A stretch of DNA of 64,000 nt, taken from assembly GCF_028281565.1 (NCBI RefSeq), contig NZ_JANQJQ010000018.1, forward strand, positions 1 to 64,000, in the 5' to 3' direction. Shown piece by piece: positions 37,496 through 48,500 of this stretch (position 1 is the first letter of the stretch; each line of letters opens with the position of its first letter). The translations under genes and the position numbers were made by a program. The notes beneath the pieces are model-generated. The model was not told the DNA's origin and did not search any database. It saw only the letters and a list, made by a program, of their open reading frames with translations. Origin of the DNA: Seonamhaeicola sp. Lineage in GTDB: Bacteria; Bacteroidota; Bacteroidia; Flavobacteriales; Flavobacteriaceae.

Positions 37496-40096
37496 TTATT
37501 TTATTTCAATGACAACAGGTTTTTCGCTGTTATATTTTATCCATACAATGGTTTTAGGCTTTCCTTCTGTGTTATATTCATAGCCTACCCTGGCCTCTTT
37601 TCCTAAGGCTAATTTTTTACCATTGACTGAAATTTGATTTATCTCCAGTCTAATGTTATCAAAAACAAAAGCGGGATTATAGATTGGTGAATCTTTTGAA
37701 GCGGCCATGTTAATATTGATATCACCTTGATTGGCCTCAGCAATCATATAAGCCTTTTCAGCTTTCATAAAGCCCATACTTTTCCCATTATCAATATTGG
37801 AAATTTCTGGAGCATTTTGGAAGTATTTGGCAGGGTCAATTAAAGTATGAATGGTTTGATCTGTGAACCCATAGAAAACAGTAGCCTCTGGCCCAGGCCC
37901 ACCAGAACCTAATGCAAAATGCGTTACGCGATCCGTGTCAATGGCAAATCTTCCATCTGAAGGCAACAGGCTAATAGGCCAGTGATTCCAGGGCCCTGCA
38001 AATGGGTCATCGGTGTATTTTGATTGTTCGTTCTCGCCCCAAGCAAAGATGCCCTCTTCATCATAAATTTTATATATTTTCCAGTCGGATTTGGAATTCA
38101 TCCACTGTATGGAGGCGTCTTCCAACTCCCCTTCAGGCATCACATTTGGTTTTTCCCAAACATACTCCACGATTTCTCCTTTTGTATTAGCCACGGTAAC
38201 GGCATTTATATTAACAACGTCTAGGGCACCTTCTCCGGGATTGGTAAAAAACTGTACATCCTGAAAACCGGGAGCTTCTATTAATTTATTATTGAAATCG
38301 GCTTTTCTAATGGCGGTTCCATCCGGATAAATGGTGTGGTACTCATCAGTATAATTTCTTTTATTGGTACACACATAGCCGATATCTACGCAAGGATAGC
38401 GCCAATGCACCACTACCCTGGCAGGATTACTTTCTATAATTCTGGCATAGCTATGTCGGTTTTGTTTATCGGACATATGCTCTGAGCAGCCATGCCTGGT
38501 GAATATTTCGGAGCTTTGGTCGGCCATCCACCTATTGTTGTCCAGCACCCAGTTGGCAGCAAAATTAGAACCGTGCCAATACACCACACTTACGGGCGAA
38601 TCTTCAAACTTAACAACGACATCCGTCTTATCTGTAAGCCTCCACATTTTATCCCACAGCTCATGATAATCAAGGGTCTTGTAATAGGCTCCAAAATTTT
38701 GGGCCACCCCCACTTCTCCGGGCAGGACCGCTTTGGCTACCGGTGAGGTTCTATCGGCTGGTACAAACCGCGTATAATGCTTGGCTATTTGCTTATCGGA
38801 CAGCGCGGTATCGTAAACCTTAACTTCATCTATAATGCCTTGAATACCATAGATAAATGGCAAATTTTGAGGAAATTCACGGACATAATCCGTGCCTCGG
38901 GCTTTGTCTGCATTAAGCCCTATTGACAGCCTTTTATCATTCTTTAGGGATCCCTTGAAACTGGTGCTTCCTATTGCAGCACCGTCTACATAGAATACGG
39001 CATTGTTTTCCTGTACCGTGGCCGACAAGTGTTTCCATTGGTACAAGGGCAGCTTTGTATCACTTTTGATGGTTTTTCCGTTTACCCTAAGGAATGGATG
39101 TCCATAGGCATCTACACCCAAGTAAAATCCCTGTTCCCCAAAGCCAACAGCATTATGGATTAGGGGTGCCTCATTGTATGGATATACATCAAGCGCCAAC
39201 CAGCCTTCAACTGAAAAATTAGTTGGCAGTTCGAAGGGCTCTATATGCTCAATGCCAGTATAATAACCATCAAAGGCCAATGCCCTACCGGACACACCTT
39301 TCTTAACAATATAGCTACCTCCTAAAATAGTATCGACAGCTTCGTTAACAGATTCAAGGGCACTGTCTTTATAATATTCCATTTCCCAATCGGCAATACC
39401 ATCTACATCACCGGCGTCCAGAATATCCATATCGAATTTCCAATGTAATACCGGTGCCTTAAGCCCCTTGGTTGCAATAACCTTATTCTGAGGTACGCGT
39501 TCTGGTTTTACCCAGCCTTTATTACCCCATACCACAGGATCGTAATCAATGCCGGAACTGGATAGCTGAAAGCTTTGCCTGTCGGCGTAATTTTCACTGG
39601 ACCAACTGTTATAACTAGAGCCTGTAGCATCTTTTACCTGGCGCTCTACCCTACCATCTGGATAAATGGTAAATAGTTCATGTACCACATGGGTAAGCCC
39701 CTGCTCAAACTTAGGGTCTAAATTTTTATTGGCCGCCTTAAAAATGGCAATATCCTTTACATAACGCCAGTGCACAACTATCTTCTCTGGACTTTCTTCG
39801 AGCAGCCTAATATAGGTATACTCAAAATTACGGTCTATATCCTTATCCGGGAAGAAATCATCTACCAAAAACGTTCCCTTAGCGGTTACCCATTTTGGCA
39901 AATACCCCGTTGGTCTGGAGAATTCCAATTTATTCTCACCCAAGACCACAATTAAATCGGCATACTTGCCAACATAGTCGGATGGCGAATGCTGCACTTT
40001 TGTGTGATAAGCATAAAAACTTTCTTGTCCGCTTACCTCAATTCCCAATAATACAAATGCTAAGGAAATAACCAACGTAATATTTCTGAAATTCAT
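37496..40096 (-). CDS. Secreted LamG / HWRY-module protein (866 aa)
   Basis: Fifth family member, organised like the 876-residue one: signal peptide (about 1-23), short N-terminal module copy (about 25-190, with FSRPTGYLPKWV and VVHWRYVKD), LamG domain (about 215-442, LHWKFDMDILDAG to DEVKVYDTAL) and full module (about 465-866). The full module has VYWHGSNFAANWVLDNN where others have FWRGTSY, plus EHMSDKQNRHSYARI (about 538), VVHWRYPCVDI (about 563) and YTDEYHTIYPDG. The substitution WRG to WHG may alter specificity. It follows the GH3 gene by 20 bases in one operon. Confidence 0.75.
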   Translation of the reverse strand: MNFRNITLVISLAFVLLGIEVSGQESFYAYHTKVQHSPSDYVGKYADLIVVLGENKLEFSRPTGYLPKWVTAKGTFLVDDFFPDKDIDRNFEYTYIRLLEESPEKIVVHWRYVKDIAIFKAANKNLDPKFEQGLTHVVHELFTIYPDGRVERQVKDATGSSYNSWSSENYADRQSFQLSSSGIDYDPVVWGNKGWVKPERVPQNKVIATKGLKAPVLHWKFDMDILDAGDVDGIADWEMEYYKDSALESVNEAVDTILGGSYIVKKGVSGRALAFDGYYTGIEHIEPFELPTNFSVEGWLALDVYPYNEAPLIHNAVGFGEQGFYLGVDAYGHPFLRVNGKTIKSDTKLPLYQWKHLSATVQENNAVFYVDGAAIGSTSFKGSLKNDKRLSIGLNADKARGTDYVREFPQNLPFIYGIQGIIDEVKVYDTALSDKQIAKHYTRFVPADRTSPVAKAVLPGEVGVAQNFGAYYKTLDYHELWDKMWRLTDKTDVVVKFEDSPVSVVYWHGSNFAANWVLDNNRWMADQSSEIFTRHGCSEHMSDKQNRHSYARIIESNPARVVVHWRYPCVDIGYVCTNKRNYTDEYHTIYPDGTAIRKADFNNKLIEAPGFQDVQFFTNPGEGALDVVNINAVTVANTKGEIVEYVWEKPNVMPEGELEDASIQWMNSKSDWKIYKIYDEEGIFAWGENEQSKYTDDPFAGPWNHWPISLLPSDGRFAIDTDRVTHFALGSGGPGPEATVFYGFTDQTIHTLIDPAKYFQNAPEISNIDNGKSMGFMKAEKAYMIAEANQGDININMAASKDSPIYNPAFVFDNIRLEINQISVNGKKLALGKEARVGYEYNTEGKPKTIVWIKYNSEKPVVIEIK

Positions 40097-40116
40097 GTTC
40101 TTACTTTTTCAATTAT

Positions 40117-42411
40117 TTATCGCGTAATTGACATTTTAACTCTAATATCGGCTGAAGAAGAACCAACGAGGATCTCATAATCTCCAGAAGCAACTACCCA
40201 TTCTTTTTTATATTCATCCCAATATGCAAAATCCGATTCATCAAGGGTAAAATCTATTGTTTTAGACGCCCCTTTACCCAAGGAAATCCTTTGGAACTTG
40301 CGCAGTTTTTTCATGGGTTGGATGACAGCTGGGGTTGCCTGATTCCGTACATAAAGCTGAACTACTTCATCGCCTTTTAAATTACCAGTATTTTTAATAC
40401 TCAAGGTAACTTGATCGCCTTTTACATTTAAATTACTGTATTCAAAATCGGTATAGCTAAGGCCATGTCCAAATGGATATATAACATCACCTTCAAAGAA
40501 CATATAGGTGCGTCCTTTCGTGATATCATAATCTCCCATTGGCGGCAAGTCATCCAAATTTTTATAGAATGTAACCGGTAACTTCCCACCGGGGTTGTAG
40601 GCACCAAAGAGCACTTCGGCAATAGCAGTTCCACCAGATTGCCCCGGATACCAGGCCTCTAGAATACCGGGCACATGGCTGTTGATCCAATCTATAGTCA
40701 GGGACATACCATTTATAAGAACGACCACCATATTCTTGTTAACCTTATAAACTTCTTCAACGAGCTTTTGCTGATCGCCGGGAAGGTTTAAATTGGATCG
40801 GTCTGCTTCTTCATTCGCCACAGTGAGATTCGTCCCAACAAATACAATGGCCACATCAGATTTTTTAGCTAATGCAACGGCCTTTTTAAGTTCACGCTCC
40901 TTATCGAAACTTTCAATTTCTGCTAACTGTTCTGCACTGACTTCCTCTTCATTTATATGGTGGGAAATCAAGCAGCCTTTGGCAAATGCCACATCAACCT
41001 GTTCCCCAACCATAGACTTGATGCCCTCAAGGGCACTAACTTCTTTTGAAGGGGTGCCACTATAGCCGCCTAGCACCGCAACATTGGCATTGGGCCCTAT
41101 GACAGCAATACTATTTAGTTTTTTCGAATCTAAGGGAAGGATCCCATCGTTTTTTAGCAATACCATGCTTTCCCTGGCCACCTGCAATGCCAATTCCTTG
41201 TGTGGTTTGCTATCAAGATCACTTTGGGGGATCGCATTAAACGGCACCTTCTCTGAAGGATCGAATTCCCCTAGTAGTATCCGTGTTCTGAATAACCTTG
41301 TAACCGCCTTATCTATTTCCGCTTCATTTATATAGCCCTTTTCCAAAGCCCCCGGAAGGTATTTATCGTATAAAAATTGCTCATTCCCACAGGTTTCGCA
41401 TTCTAGATCGGTACCTGCTTTAACGGCCATGGCTACAGCTTTTTCTGGATCTGTTTCAAATTTGTGCCCATGAACGATATCGCTAATAGCACCACAATCT
41501 GAAACCACATAGCCCTTAAAACCCCACTCTTTTCTCAAAATATCATCCAACAACCAGGTGTTGGCACTTGCCGGAATACCATTTAAACTGTTATAGGCAC
41601 TCATGACCGACATGGCCCCGCCTTCGGTTATAGATGCTTTAAAAGCCGGTAGATAGTACTCTCGCAACAAGCGTTCACTGACATCGGATGATCCGGTATG
41701 CCGATTAAACTCGCTGTTATTGGCAACAAAGTGCTTTACCGTAGCAACGGCTTTTAAATAGTTTGGGTCATTACCTTGTAGGCCCTTAACAAAACCAACG
41801 GCCATTCTGGACAGTAAGTAGGGGTCTTCTGAATAGGACTCTTCATTGCGGCCCCATCTAGGATCCCTTAATATATTTATTGTGGGTGACCAATAGGTAA
41901 GCTTCTTGCCATAGGTATTATGATGGATACGTGCCTCTGTTGAAGTAACATCGGCCATATCTTGGATAAGGCCAGGATTCCAGGTACTCCCCAATCCGAT
42001 GGCCTGCGGAAATACGGTTGCCAATCCTGAACGGGCAACCCCGTGCAGGGCCTCATTCCAGTAACCGCCATCGAGGCATCCCAATCCCATATCCTCCCAA
42101 TGGTGCCAATTTTCCTTTTCCCAAGGGCGCTTCTGCTCGTATTCCGGGGCATCTTCGTTTTCAAACTCTATTGAAATCTGACCATAGGGATTATCAAAAT
42201 TCATGTCGTAGGCCGGTACCTTTAAACGCTCAATACCAGGGGCTAAATGGCTTAATTGCGATACCTTTTCTTCTAAGGTCATTCTAGAGACTAAATCGGC
42301 CGCTCTATCATCTGCCGACAAGCTCGTGTTTAAATAGGAAGGGTTTTCTTGATTTTTGCAACCCACTAAAAGTATGGCAAAAATGAGAAACGAGGTGTAC
42401 GTAATTTTCAT
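40117..42411 (-). CDS. GH3 glycoside hydrolase lipoprotein, beta-xylosidase-like
   Basis: Full-length GH3 of 764 residues with a lipobox (LLVGCKN, Cys18). Domain order: (beta/alpha)8 barrel with ALHGVARSG, NILRDPRWGRNEESYSEDP and KHFVANNSEFNRH; nucleophile Asp305 in YVVSDCGAIS; alpha/beta sandwich (AVIGPNANVAVLGGYSG); and a C-terminal fibronectin-like domain ending before the stop. VSDCGAI with a second Cys in TDLECE is the pattern of GH3 beta-xylosidases and alpha-arabinofuranosidases, not of typical beta-glucosidases, so xylose-containing oligosaccharides are a fair guess. It is the first gene of the minus operon; an operator and -7 box lie just upstream. Confidence 0.9.
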   Translation of the reverse strand: MKITYTSFLIFAILLVGCKNQENPSYLNTSLSADDRAADLVSRMTLEEKVSQLSHLAPGIERLKVPAYDMNFDNPYGQISIEFENEDAPEYEQKRPWEKENWHHWEDMGLGCLDGGYWNEALHGVARSGLATVFPQAIGLGSTWNPGLIQDMADVTSTEARIHHNTYGKKLTYWSPTINILRDPRWGRNEESYSEDPYLLSRMAVGFVKGLQGNDPNYLKAVATVKHFVANNSEFNRHTGSSDVSERLLREYYLPAFKASITEGGAMSVMSAYNSLNGIPASANTWLLDDILRKEWGFKGYVVSDCGAISDIVHGHKFETDPEKAVAMAVKAGTDLECETCGNEQFLYDKYLPGALEKGYINEAEIDKAVTRLFRTRILLGEFDPSEKVPFNAIPQSDLDSKPHKELALQVARESMVLLKNDGILPLDSKKLNSIAVIGPNANVAVLGGYSGTPSKEVSALEGIKSMVGEQVDVAFAKGCLISHHINEEEVSAEQLAEIESFDKERELKKAVALAKKSDVAIVFVGTNLTVANEEADRSNLNLPGDQQKLVEEVYKVNKNMVVVLINGMSLTIDWINSHVPGILEAWYPGQSGGTAIAEVLFGAYNPGGKLPVTFYKNLDDLPPMGDYDITKGRTYMFFEGDVIYPFGHGLSYTDFEYSNLNVKGDQVTLSIKNTGNLKGDEVVQLYVRNQATPAVIQPMKKLRKFQRISLGKGASKTIDFTLDESDFAYWDEYKKEWVVASGDYEILVGSSSADIRVKMSITR

Positions 42412-42441
42412 GATTTATTATTATACTATTACAATTGAACG

Positions 42442-42478
42442 CAAATATACTACTTTCTTTCTATATGTAAGAAAGTAA
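42442..42478 (-). promoter_or_regulatory. Promoter and operator of the GH3-LamG operon
   Basis: Minus-strand TATATTTG (42449-42442) is a perfect -7 box. Directly upstream, in gene sense, is TTACTTTCTTA, CAT, ATAGAAAGAAA (42478-42454), matching the shared palindrome at 19 of 22 arm positions. A protein bound there would cover the -33 region. Confidence 0.6.
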
Positions 42479-42511
42479 ATTACTGTTTAACTTAAATTTA
42501 AGTAGGCTGTA

Positions 42512-44785
42512 TTATTGAATCACAAGTTTTGTTCTCAAAAGGATATCTTCTGAAGAACTACCCACTTGAATTTCAAAGTCTCCTGGCTCGATATTCCAAC
42601 CTTTAACAGCTTCGTCCCAAAACTGGAAGTCCTCATTGTTAAGGGTAAATTCAATGACTTTGGTTTCTCCCGATTTTACATCAACCTTTTTGAATCTTTT
42701 AAGTCTTTTATTTGGTTGGATGACTTTTGATTCTAAATCTTTTACATATAACTGCACCGTCTCTTTTCCATCCATTCCGCCAATATTCTTCACCTTGAAA
42801 GACACTTTTACTTCAAGGCCAGCGGATGAATCCAAAGATGCACTCGTTATTTTCAAACTAGAATAATCAAAATCGGTATAGCTTAGTCCGAATCCAAAGG
42901 GAAATAAGGGTTTTTCCTCATGAAACCAATAGGTTCTATTTTTTGTAATGTCATAATCGGCGATATGTGGCAGGTTTTTATCGGTTGCATAGTAAGTTAC
43001 CGGCAACTTACCGGAAGGATTTACATTCCCCAATAATACATCTGCAATGGCCAGTCCTTGTTCTTGGCCACCATACCAGGCCTCTACTATGGCAGGTAAA
43101 TTTTCGTTCTCCCATCTTAAATCAATTTGATAACCTTTCACGGTTACCAGAACAACATTTTTATTCACCTTATAGATTTCCCTTATTAACTTTCTTTGGT
43201 TTCCAGGCCACTCTAAGTTTTCGGCATCGGTGCCTTCTGCAGAAATAAAGACATTGGTTCCCATTACAAGGACTACCTGATCTACTTTTTTGGCCAACTC
43301 TACAGCCCGTGGTATCAAAACGTCGTCTGTTTCGGCTACTTCCTTTTTATAATCCTCATAAAAAGCCATCCAAACCTGTGCTTCCAGATCGTCTGCTACC
43401 GCTTTCTCAGCTAGTTCCCTATTTTCTACATCAAACACCAGTTTATCTGGAGTAGTTATATTACACCCACGTTCGTAGAAAAGCGCAACGCCTTCATCCA
43501 GCCTTTGTTTTAAGCCATCCAACGGGGTTATTTTTCTACTTGGCCTCCCACTGTAACCTCCCAGTTCTGTAGCATTTGCATTTGGACCTATAATGGCAAT
43601 GGACTTAATATCTTTTGAAAGCGGCAAAGTATTATGGTTGCTTTTAAGTAGTATTATGGACTCTTGAGCGGCTCTTAAAGCAAGGGCTTGATGTTTTGGG
43701 CTCTCTATAACGTCCTTTTGAATATTGGAATATGGGACATCTTCCTTTGGATCGAACATACCCATTTTAAATCTGGACACCAATAATTTTTTTAACGCTG
43801 CATTTATAACAGACTCTTCTATAAGCCCCTTTTTCACGGCCTTGTTTAAATAGTTTTCATAAACATCACCGCAATTTAACTCGCAACCCGCGTTAATACC
43901 GAGTACGGCCGACTCTATTGCGTTCTCTTTAAACTTATGTCTTAAAAACACGTCCTCAATGGCTCCACAATCTGAAACCACATAGCCAGAGAACCCCCAC
44001 TCATTCCTTAAAACTTGATTTAATAACCACTCGTTACCACAAGCAGGCACTCCGTTGACCCTATTATAGGCGCACATTGTTGAGAATGCTTTACCATCTT
44101 GCACAGCTGCTTTAAACGCTGGAAAATAATACTCCCGTAACCAACGTTCCTTTACCTCAGAATTCCCATCATGCCTGTTAAACTCAGAATTATTGGCAAC
44201 AAAATGTTTTGGACTGGCCACCGTCTTTAAATACTTAGGGTCATTGCCCTGTAAACCTTTTACAAATGCCACGCCCATTTTAGACATTAAATAGGGGTCT
44301 TCTGTAAAGGCCTCATCGTTCCTGCCCCACCTTGGGTCCCTTAATACGTTAATATTAGGCGACCAGAATGTCAGGTCCATTTGTCCCATATTGTAATACG
44401 CTCTTGCCTCATCCGATATGGCGGTAGAAACCTGGTACATAAGTTCCGGATTCCAAGTGCTTCCCATGGCGATGGACTGCGGAAACGAGGTTGCCGGGAA
44501 ATAAAGGCCTCCTGCCATCTCGGCAATACCATGCAATGCCTCTCCCATATAATTATATTTAGGAATACCAAGTCTATTTATCGATCTTGTTATGTTACCT
44601 AACTGCTGTACTTTTTCATCCAGGGTCATTTCACTGACCAAAGCTTCTACCCTTGATTCGAAACTTAAATCCGTATCGAACCACTTTTCTGATTGGCCAA
44701 ATATATGCATACCAACTAGGGCATAAATAATAAAAAGACCAAGTCGCAAGGGTCTTCTACTTAAACAAAAGAATTCTGTTCTCAT
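42512..44785 (-). CDS. GH3 glycoside hydrolase, beta-xylosidase-like (secreted)
   Basis: Second GH3, about 757 residues from the ATG at 44785. The frame extends to 44836, but the first 17 residues lack a signal-like character and overlap the upstream terminator. Signal peptide (LFIIYALVGMHIFGQ) without lipobox, so periplasmic. Landmarks: ALHGIAEMAGG, NVLRDPRWGRNDEAFTEDP, KHFVANNSEFNRHDG, nucleophile in YVVSDCGAIEDVF (Asp about 272), NAGCELNCG, AIIGPNANATELGGYSG and a C-terminal fibronectin-like domain. The SDCGAI plus NCG cysteines again point to the xylosidase-type branch. It is separated from the FN3 lipoprotein gene by a strong terminator, and no convincing own promoter is visible. Confidence 0.88.
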   Translation of the reverse strand: MRTEFFCLSRRPLRLGLFIIYALVGMHIFGQSEKWFDTDLSFESRVEALVSEMTLDEKVQQLGNITRSINRLGIPKYNYMGEALHGIAEMAGGLYFPATSFPQSIAMGSTWNPELMYQVSTAISDEARAYYNMGQMDLTFWSPNINVLRDPRWGRNDEAFTEDPYLMSKMGVAFVKGLQGNDPKYLKTVASPKHFVANNSEFNRHDGNSEVKERWLREYYFPAFKAAVQDGKAFSTMCAYNRVNGVPACGNEWLLNQVLRNEWGFSGYVVSDCGAIEDVFLRHKFKENAIESAVLGINAGCELNCGDVYENYLNKAVKKGLIEESVINAALKKLLVSRFKMGMFDPKEDVPYSNIQKDVIESPKHQALALRAAQESIILLKSNHNTLPLSKDIKSIAIIGPNANATELGGYSGRPSRKITPLDGLKQRLDEGVALFYERGCNITTPDKLVFDVENRELAEKAVADDLEAQVWMAFYEDYKKEVAETDDVLIPRAVELAKKVDQVVLVMGTNVFISAEGTDAENLEWPGNQRKLIREIYKVNKNVVLVTVKGYQIDLRWENENLPAIVEAWYGGQEQGLAIADVLLGNVNPSGKLPVTYYATDKNLPHIADYDITKNRTYWFHEEKPLFPFGFGLSYTDFDYSSLKITSASLDSSAGLEVKVSFKVKNIGGMDGKETVQLYVKDLESKVIQPNKRLKRFKKVDVKSGETKVIEFTLNNEDFQFWDEAVKGWNIEPGDFEIQVGSSSEDILLRTKLVIQ

Positions 44786-44813
44786 TTTGATTTTAGTTTT
44801 GGTTTTGGTTGTT

Positions 44814-44848
44814 AAAAAAATACCATTGGAAAGCATTCCAATGGTATT
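44814..44848 (-). terminator. Intrinsic terminator (minus strand)
   Basis: Perfect 13-bp arms AATACCATTGGAA (44819-44831) and TTCCAATGGTATT (44836-44848) with a four-base loop; on the minus strand the stem runs into seven T. It ends the transcription unit carrying the G8 gene at 48981 and the lipoprotein gene, just before the GH3 start. Confidence 0.9.
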
Positions 44849-44861
44849 TAAATAGACGCAA

Positions 44862-45545
44862 TTAATTAGCAGTAAAACGCCATACGGGACCTATGGCTGC
44901 CGATTGTTTGTCATCTTTCACTACGATACGCCAGTAGTAGGTTCCTGTAGCTGGCAGGTCAACACTCCTCGAAGTCTCGGAAATACCCGAAGCCAGCAAT
45001 GGCGGCGGATTTAAGGTTCCGAAATAAATATCGTAGGTCAGGGGGTCGTTATCTGCATCTTGGGCACTCCATGATAAACTTGCCGTATTACCTGAGACCG
45101 TTCCTTCATTTGTTGGTCCTATCAAGGTAGGGGCATAAGGAATGTTATTGGAAGTTGGGTTGGGCTCCGTATCAAATTTCCAAGTTTGCGAGGTCACTGA
45201 GGCCTCGGAATTTGGACGTTTTGTAGTGATACGCCAGTAATAGGTAGTATTCTTTTCTAAGGTGTAGGTCTTAAAGGTCCCGGTAACATTCTCCTTAAAT
45301 ATTGGGTTGGTAAAACTCTCATTCTGGGCTATTTCAATCTGGTTCTCTACAGTCCCCGTATTGTTATTGGTCCACCTAAACTCCAATTGGAAGTTGGTAC
45401 AGATTAAGTTGTTGGTTGGAAAGCCCAAAGTGGCTGCTACCAATTCGGGATCCGGATTGGTTGGAGGTTGGGGACTTTCACTTTTGCTGCACGACACCAG
45501 TGCAAGAACAAAAACTACTGCTATTATGATGCTTCCTTGTTTCAT
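44862..45545 (-). CDS. Tandem fibronectin-like lipoprotein
   Basis: 227-residue lipoprotein with lipobox LALVSCSKS (Cys19). Two beta-sandwich repeats follow (about 35-125 and 133-226), each with a TTYYWRITTK / GTYYWRIVVKDD strand and a closing WKF or WRF strand, typical of FN3-like repeats in Bacteroidota surface lipoproteins. There is no catalytic motif. It is 19 bases downstream of the G8 gene and may be its surface partner or a glycan-binding protein; SusE/F-like roles are possible but there is no SusC/D nearby. Confidence 0.75.
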   Translation of the reverse strand: MKQGSIIIAVVFVLALVSCSKSESPQPPTNPDPELVAATLGFPTNNLICTNFQLEFRWTNNNTGTVENQIEIAQNESFTNPIFKENVTGTFKTYTLEKNTTYYWRITTKRPNSEASVTSQTWKFDTEPNPTSNNIPYAPTLIGPTNEGTVSGNTASLSWSAQDADNDPLTYDIYFGTLNPPPLLASGISETSRSVDLPATGTYYWRIVVKDDKQSAAIGPVWRFTAN

Positions 45546-45564
45546 ATTTTCTAACTTTTAAATG

Positions 45565-48500
45565 CTATTGTTTTATTATTTTAAATACTTTGCTTTTATT
45601 ATCTGCATATACCTTAACCAGATAAATGCCTTGCTTTAGGCTACTGGAGTTTATACGCGCCGTAGAACCTACCAAGCTATGATCTCCTTGGTAGACCAAA
45701 CTTCCCGTTATGGCGTAAATCTCAAGATGGATCTTATCTGATTTTGAGGATGCCACCTGAACATTAAAGGCACTTCTCACCGGATTAGGAAACACTTTGA
45801 AACCTCCCAAGACTTTGGCGGTGAATGCCAATTTGCCTTCGCATTGCTTACTTGAAGTAACCTCCACCTGGTCTTGTTCGGAAACGGCTATATCAAATTT
45901 TGAGCTACTAAAACGGCCTATGTTTTTATTATTCACTTTTACTGTAAACGGTGCCGTTCCCTTATCTATATCTATAGTCATAACAGTTCCTTGTGAACCG
46001 GGCCCATTTTTAATACTTGATTTACCGGTTATACTAATCCCTGCACCAATGACCACTTCATAACAACGTTCACAATTCACGGTGGCTCCCGGCACTGCAA
46101 TGCAGAGCGTATAGGTTCCAGGTGCCAATCCAGTTATTTTATGCTGACTAGAAAAAGATTGGGTATTATTATTGACAGTTGCGGTATAGGAACCCACCTG
46201 TTGACTGGATATAATAATCTCGCCATTAGAGCGTCCTACACAGGTCTCATTGTTTCCAATAATTGAGAAATTATTTGAAGGCAGGGCATCAATGGGACAG
46301 CCTTCAATCGTTACGTTACTAACTTTCCCACCTGTGATCATGGCATGCGATACCGCAGTGGCCGGAGTAATAACACCACCCATGGAAGTGCCGTAAAGGT
46401 TTTGTAACTGCTGATTGGTCTTGCCCCGGAATACCGTAGGGGTTAATCTTTCAGGGTACTTTGCTTCGGACTCATATAATAGTGGGTCTAATAAATTGGT
46501 AGTAGGCACTGGCACAAAATCGGCTGCCTGCTCATCAAAGTAGACTTTGGCATTATTGAAGGGTCCGAAGTTTAAGGTAATATTATCGGGTAGTAAAAAG
46601 TAACCCGTCATTTTTACTCCGGAACCATCAGGATGTAAAAGCGCAAAGGAATCGCCTGCATTGTTAAGCAGGTGCATCTGGGCATCCAGTACAATGTTCT
46701 TTGCAGGATTATTGAACACGATATTTCCTTGAATGGTGATATTCCTCCAGGGCGTGGTCTTATCTAGCGGTGTTGGGTCTGCTATAACCATTCTTGTTCC
46801 ATTATTGGGATCTGTGACCTCTTCATTGTTGACTACCCTATCTAGCCAGTCTTTGGCCCAGTTCACTTCCCTTATAAAAATATCGGTTCCGGAGTTATCA
46901 AAAGTACCGCCATTAACCACAACCTCAGCGTTTATGGGTAGTGTAACGGCTTGGGACTCCCCGTCCCAACCGGCTATAATGTTATTCTCAATAGTCCAAC
47001 TACGGGTGTTGTGATATTGGTCTAAATCCAATCCAATGGAATGGGGTTCTACCTCTAATAATCCTGGGTATGGATTGGGTTGCGGCCGCCATGGTGCTAA
47101 TGCAGTTGAGGCACCGTAACCGTAAACCTTGTTGTTTTTGAGGGTAATCTGGGCACAGTTCTCAAACTGCATACCGGTTCTGCGGATACTCCACAACAAG
47201 GTGTTCTCTATGACTAGGTTCATGGTATTCCTATAATTTGGTGGCATCATGTTGAACTCGATACTGGTGGTTTCGCCCACTTCATGGAATTCTGTCATGA
47301 TATAATCGCCACGGAACCCTTGAGCCGATGTGTAGCCTATGTTATCTTTAAACGGCTTGGGAAGGATGTACCACACATCAAAAATCCAATTGGAATATTG
47401 TGCGGCACGGGCCTTTACTTCCGCATTCAAATCTTTAAATTGAACCGGATCTACATACAAATCAATATTATCCTGCATTTGAGGTCGACCGCGAAGGCTT
47501 TCCCAGAGCCCTTCCGTCCAATAGATATAGGCATGTCCACTACAACCTGATACCACATTTCCTTCAATGGTAACCCCAGTTCCGTGCACCCAAAAGCCGT
47601 CACCTTGATGGGCGAAATCGGATATCTGTTCCCTGCCGTCGGTAAGGCCATTAGTCCTTCCTGCCTCCACCCCTAGACCACCACCGGCCGGTCTTCCTAA
47701 GTTTAAGGGTTCTGCCGGGTTATAGGTCCGTATTGCAATATTTCGGAGAAAGTTTCCAACTTCGTCTCCGGCCTCGGTGCAGTAGGCAGAGCCTACCACC
47801 TCATAGCTTACATTCTCTATGAAATCAACATTTGAGGAATGGTTTGTATAGGCCCACCCCGGATCATTATTTACTACACAGCCTTCTACAAGTGCTTTAT
47901 TTGTGTTTGTATCTAGAGTCCTATGGAAGTGAATGGAATAGCGACCTCTAGGGTTCATTCCTGGCCCCGCAGGATAGGGAACCGTGGTACTCCATCGGGG
48001 ATCCGGCTGACCTTCTTCACCTTCTAAAGGAACCGACCAATCGTCAAGATCTATGGCTTTGTCTGTCCTACCTGTATTTTCGGTCTCTATATATTTTAAG
48101 ATCACGTTTGGATTGTGCATGAACATCATATGCCCTCGAGGCTTGCCAAAACCATTGGTTCCGCTTAAGGCTGCAACACTTGGGTTTTCGGAGGAAATAA
48201 CCACATTCCTGGTGTTGTTAGACACATGCACATCTACCATACCGGTTAGTTGTGATGGCGGCTGATGGTTCTTGGTCAGGGCAGCACTTAAGGTGACTGT
48301 TGACCCAGCGATACTGTTTATGCTTACCTTCTCATCGCTACGGTAATCATTAATATCGGTACCGGCAACCACTAATTCATCACCTACCCGCCAACCAGTA
48401 GGCGTAGTACCTAAGGACAACTGGCTAGTACCAGAAGTAGGATGTACCGCAAGGGTGGTCCAACTGGTCTTTTCGGCACCATGCATGCGCACAGGCCCCA

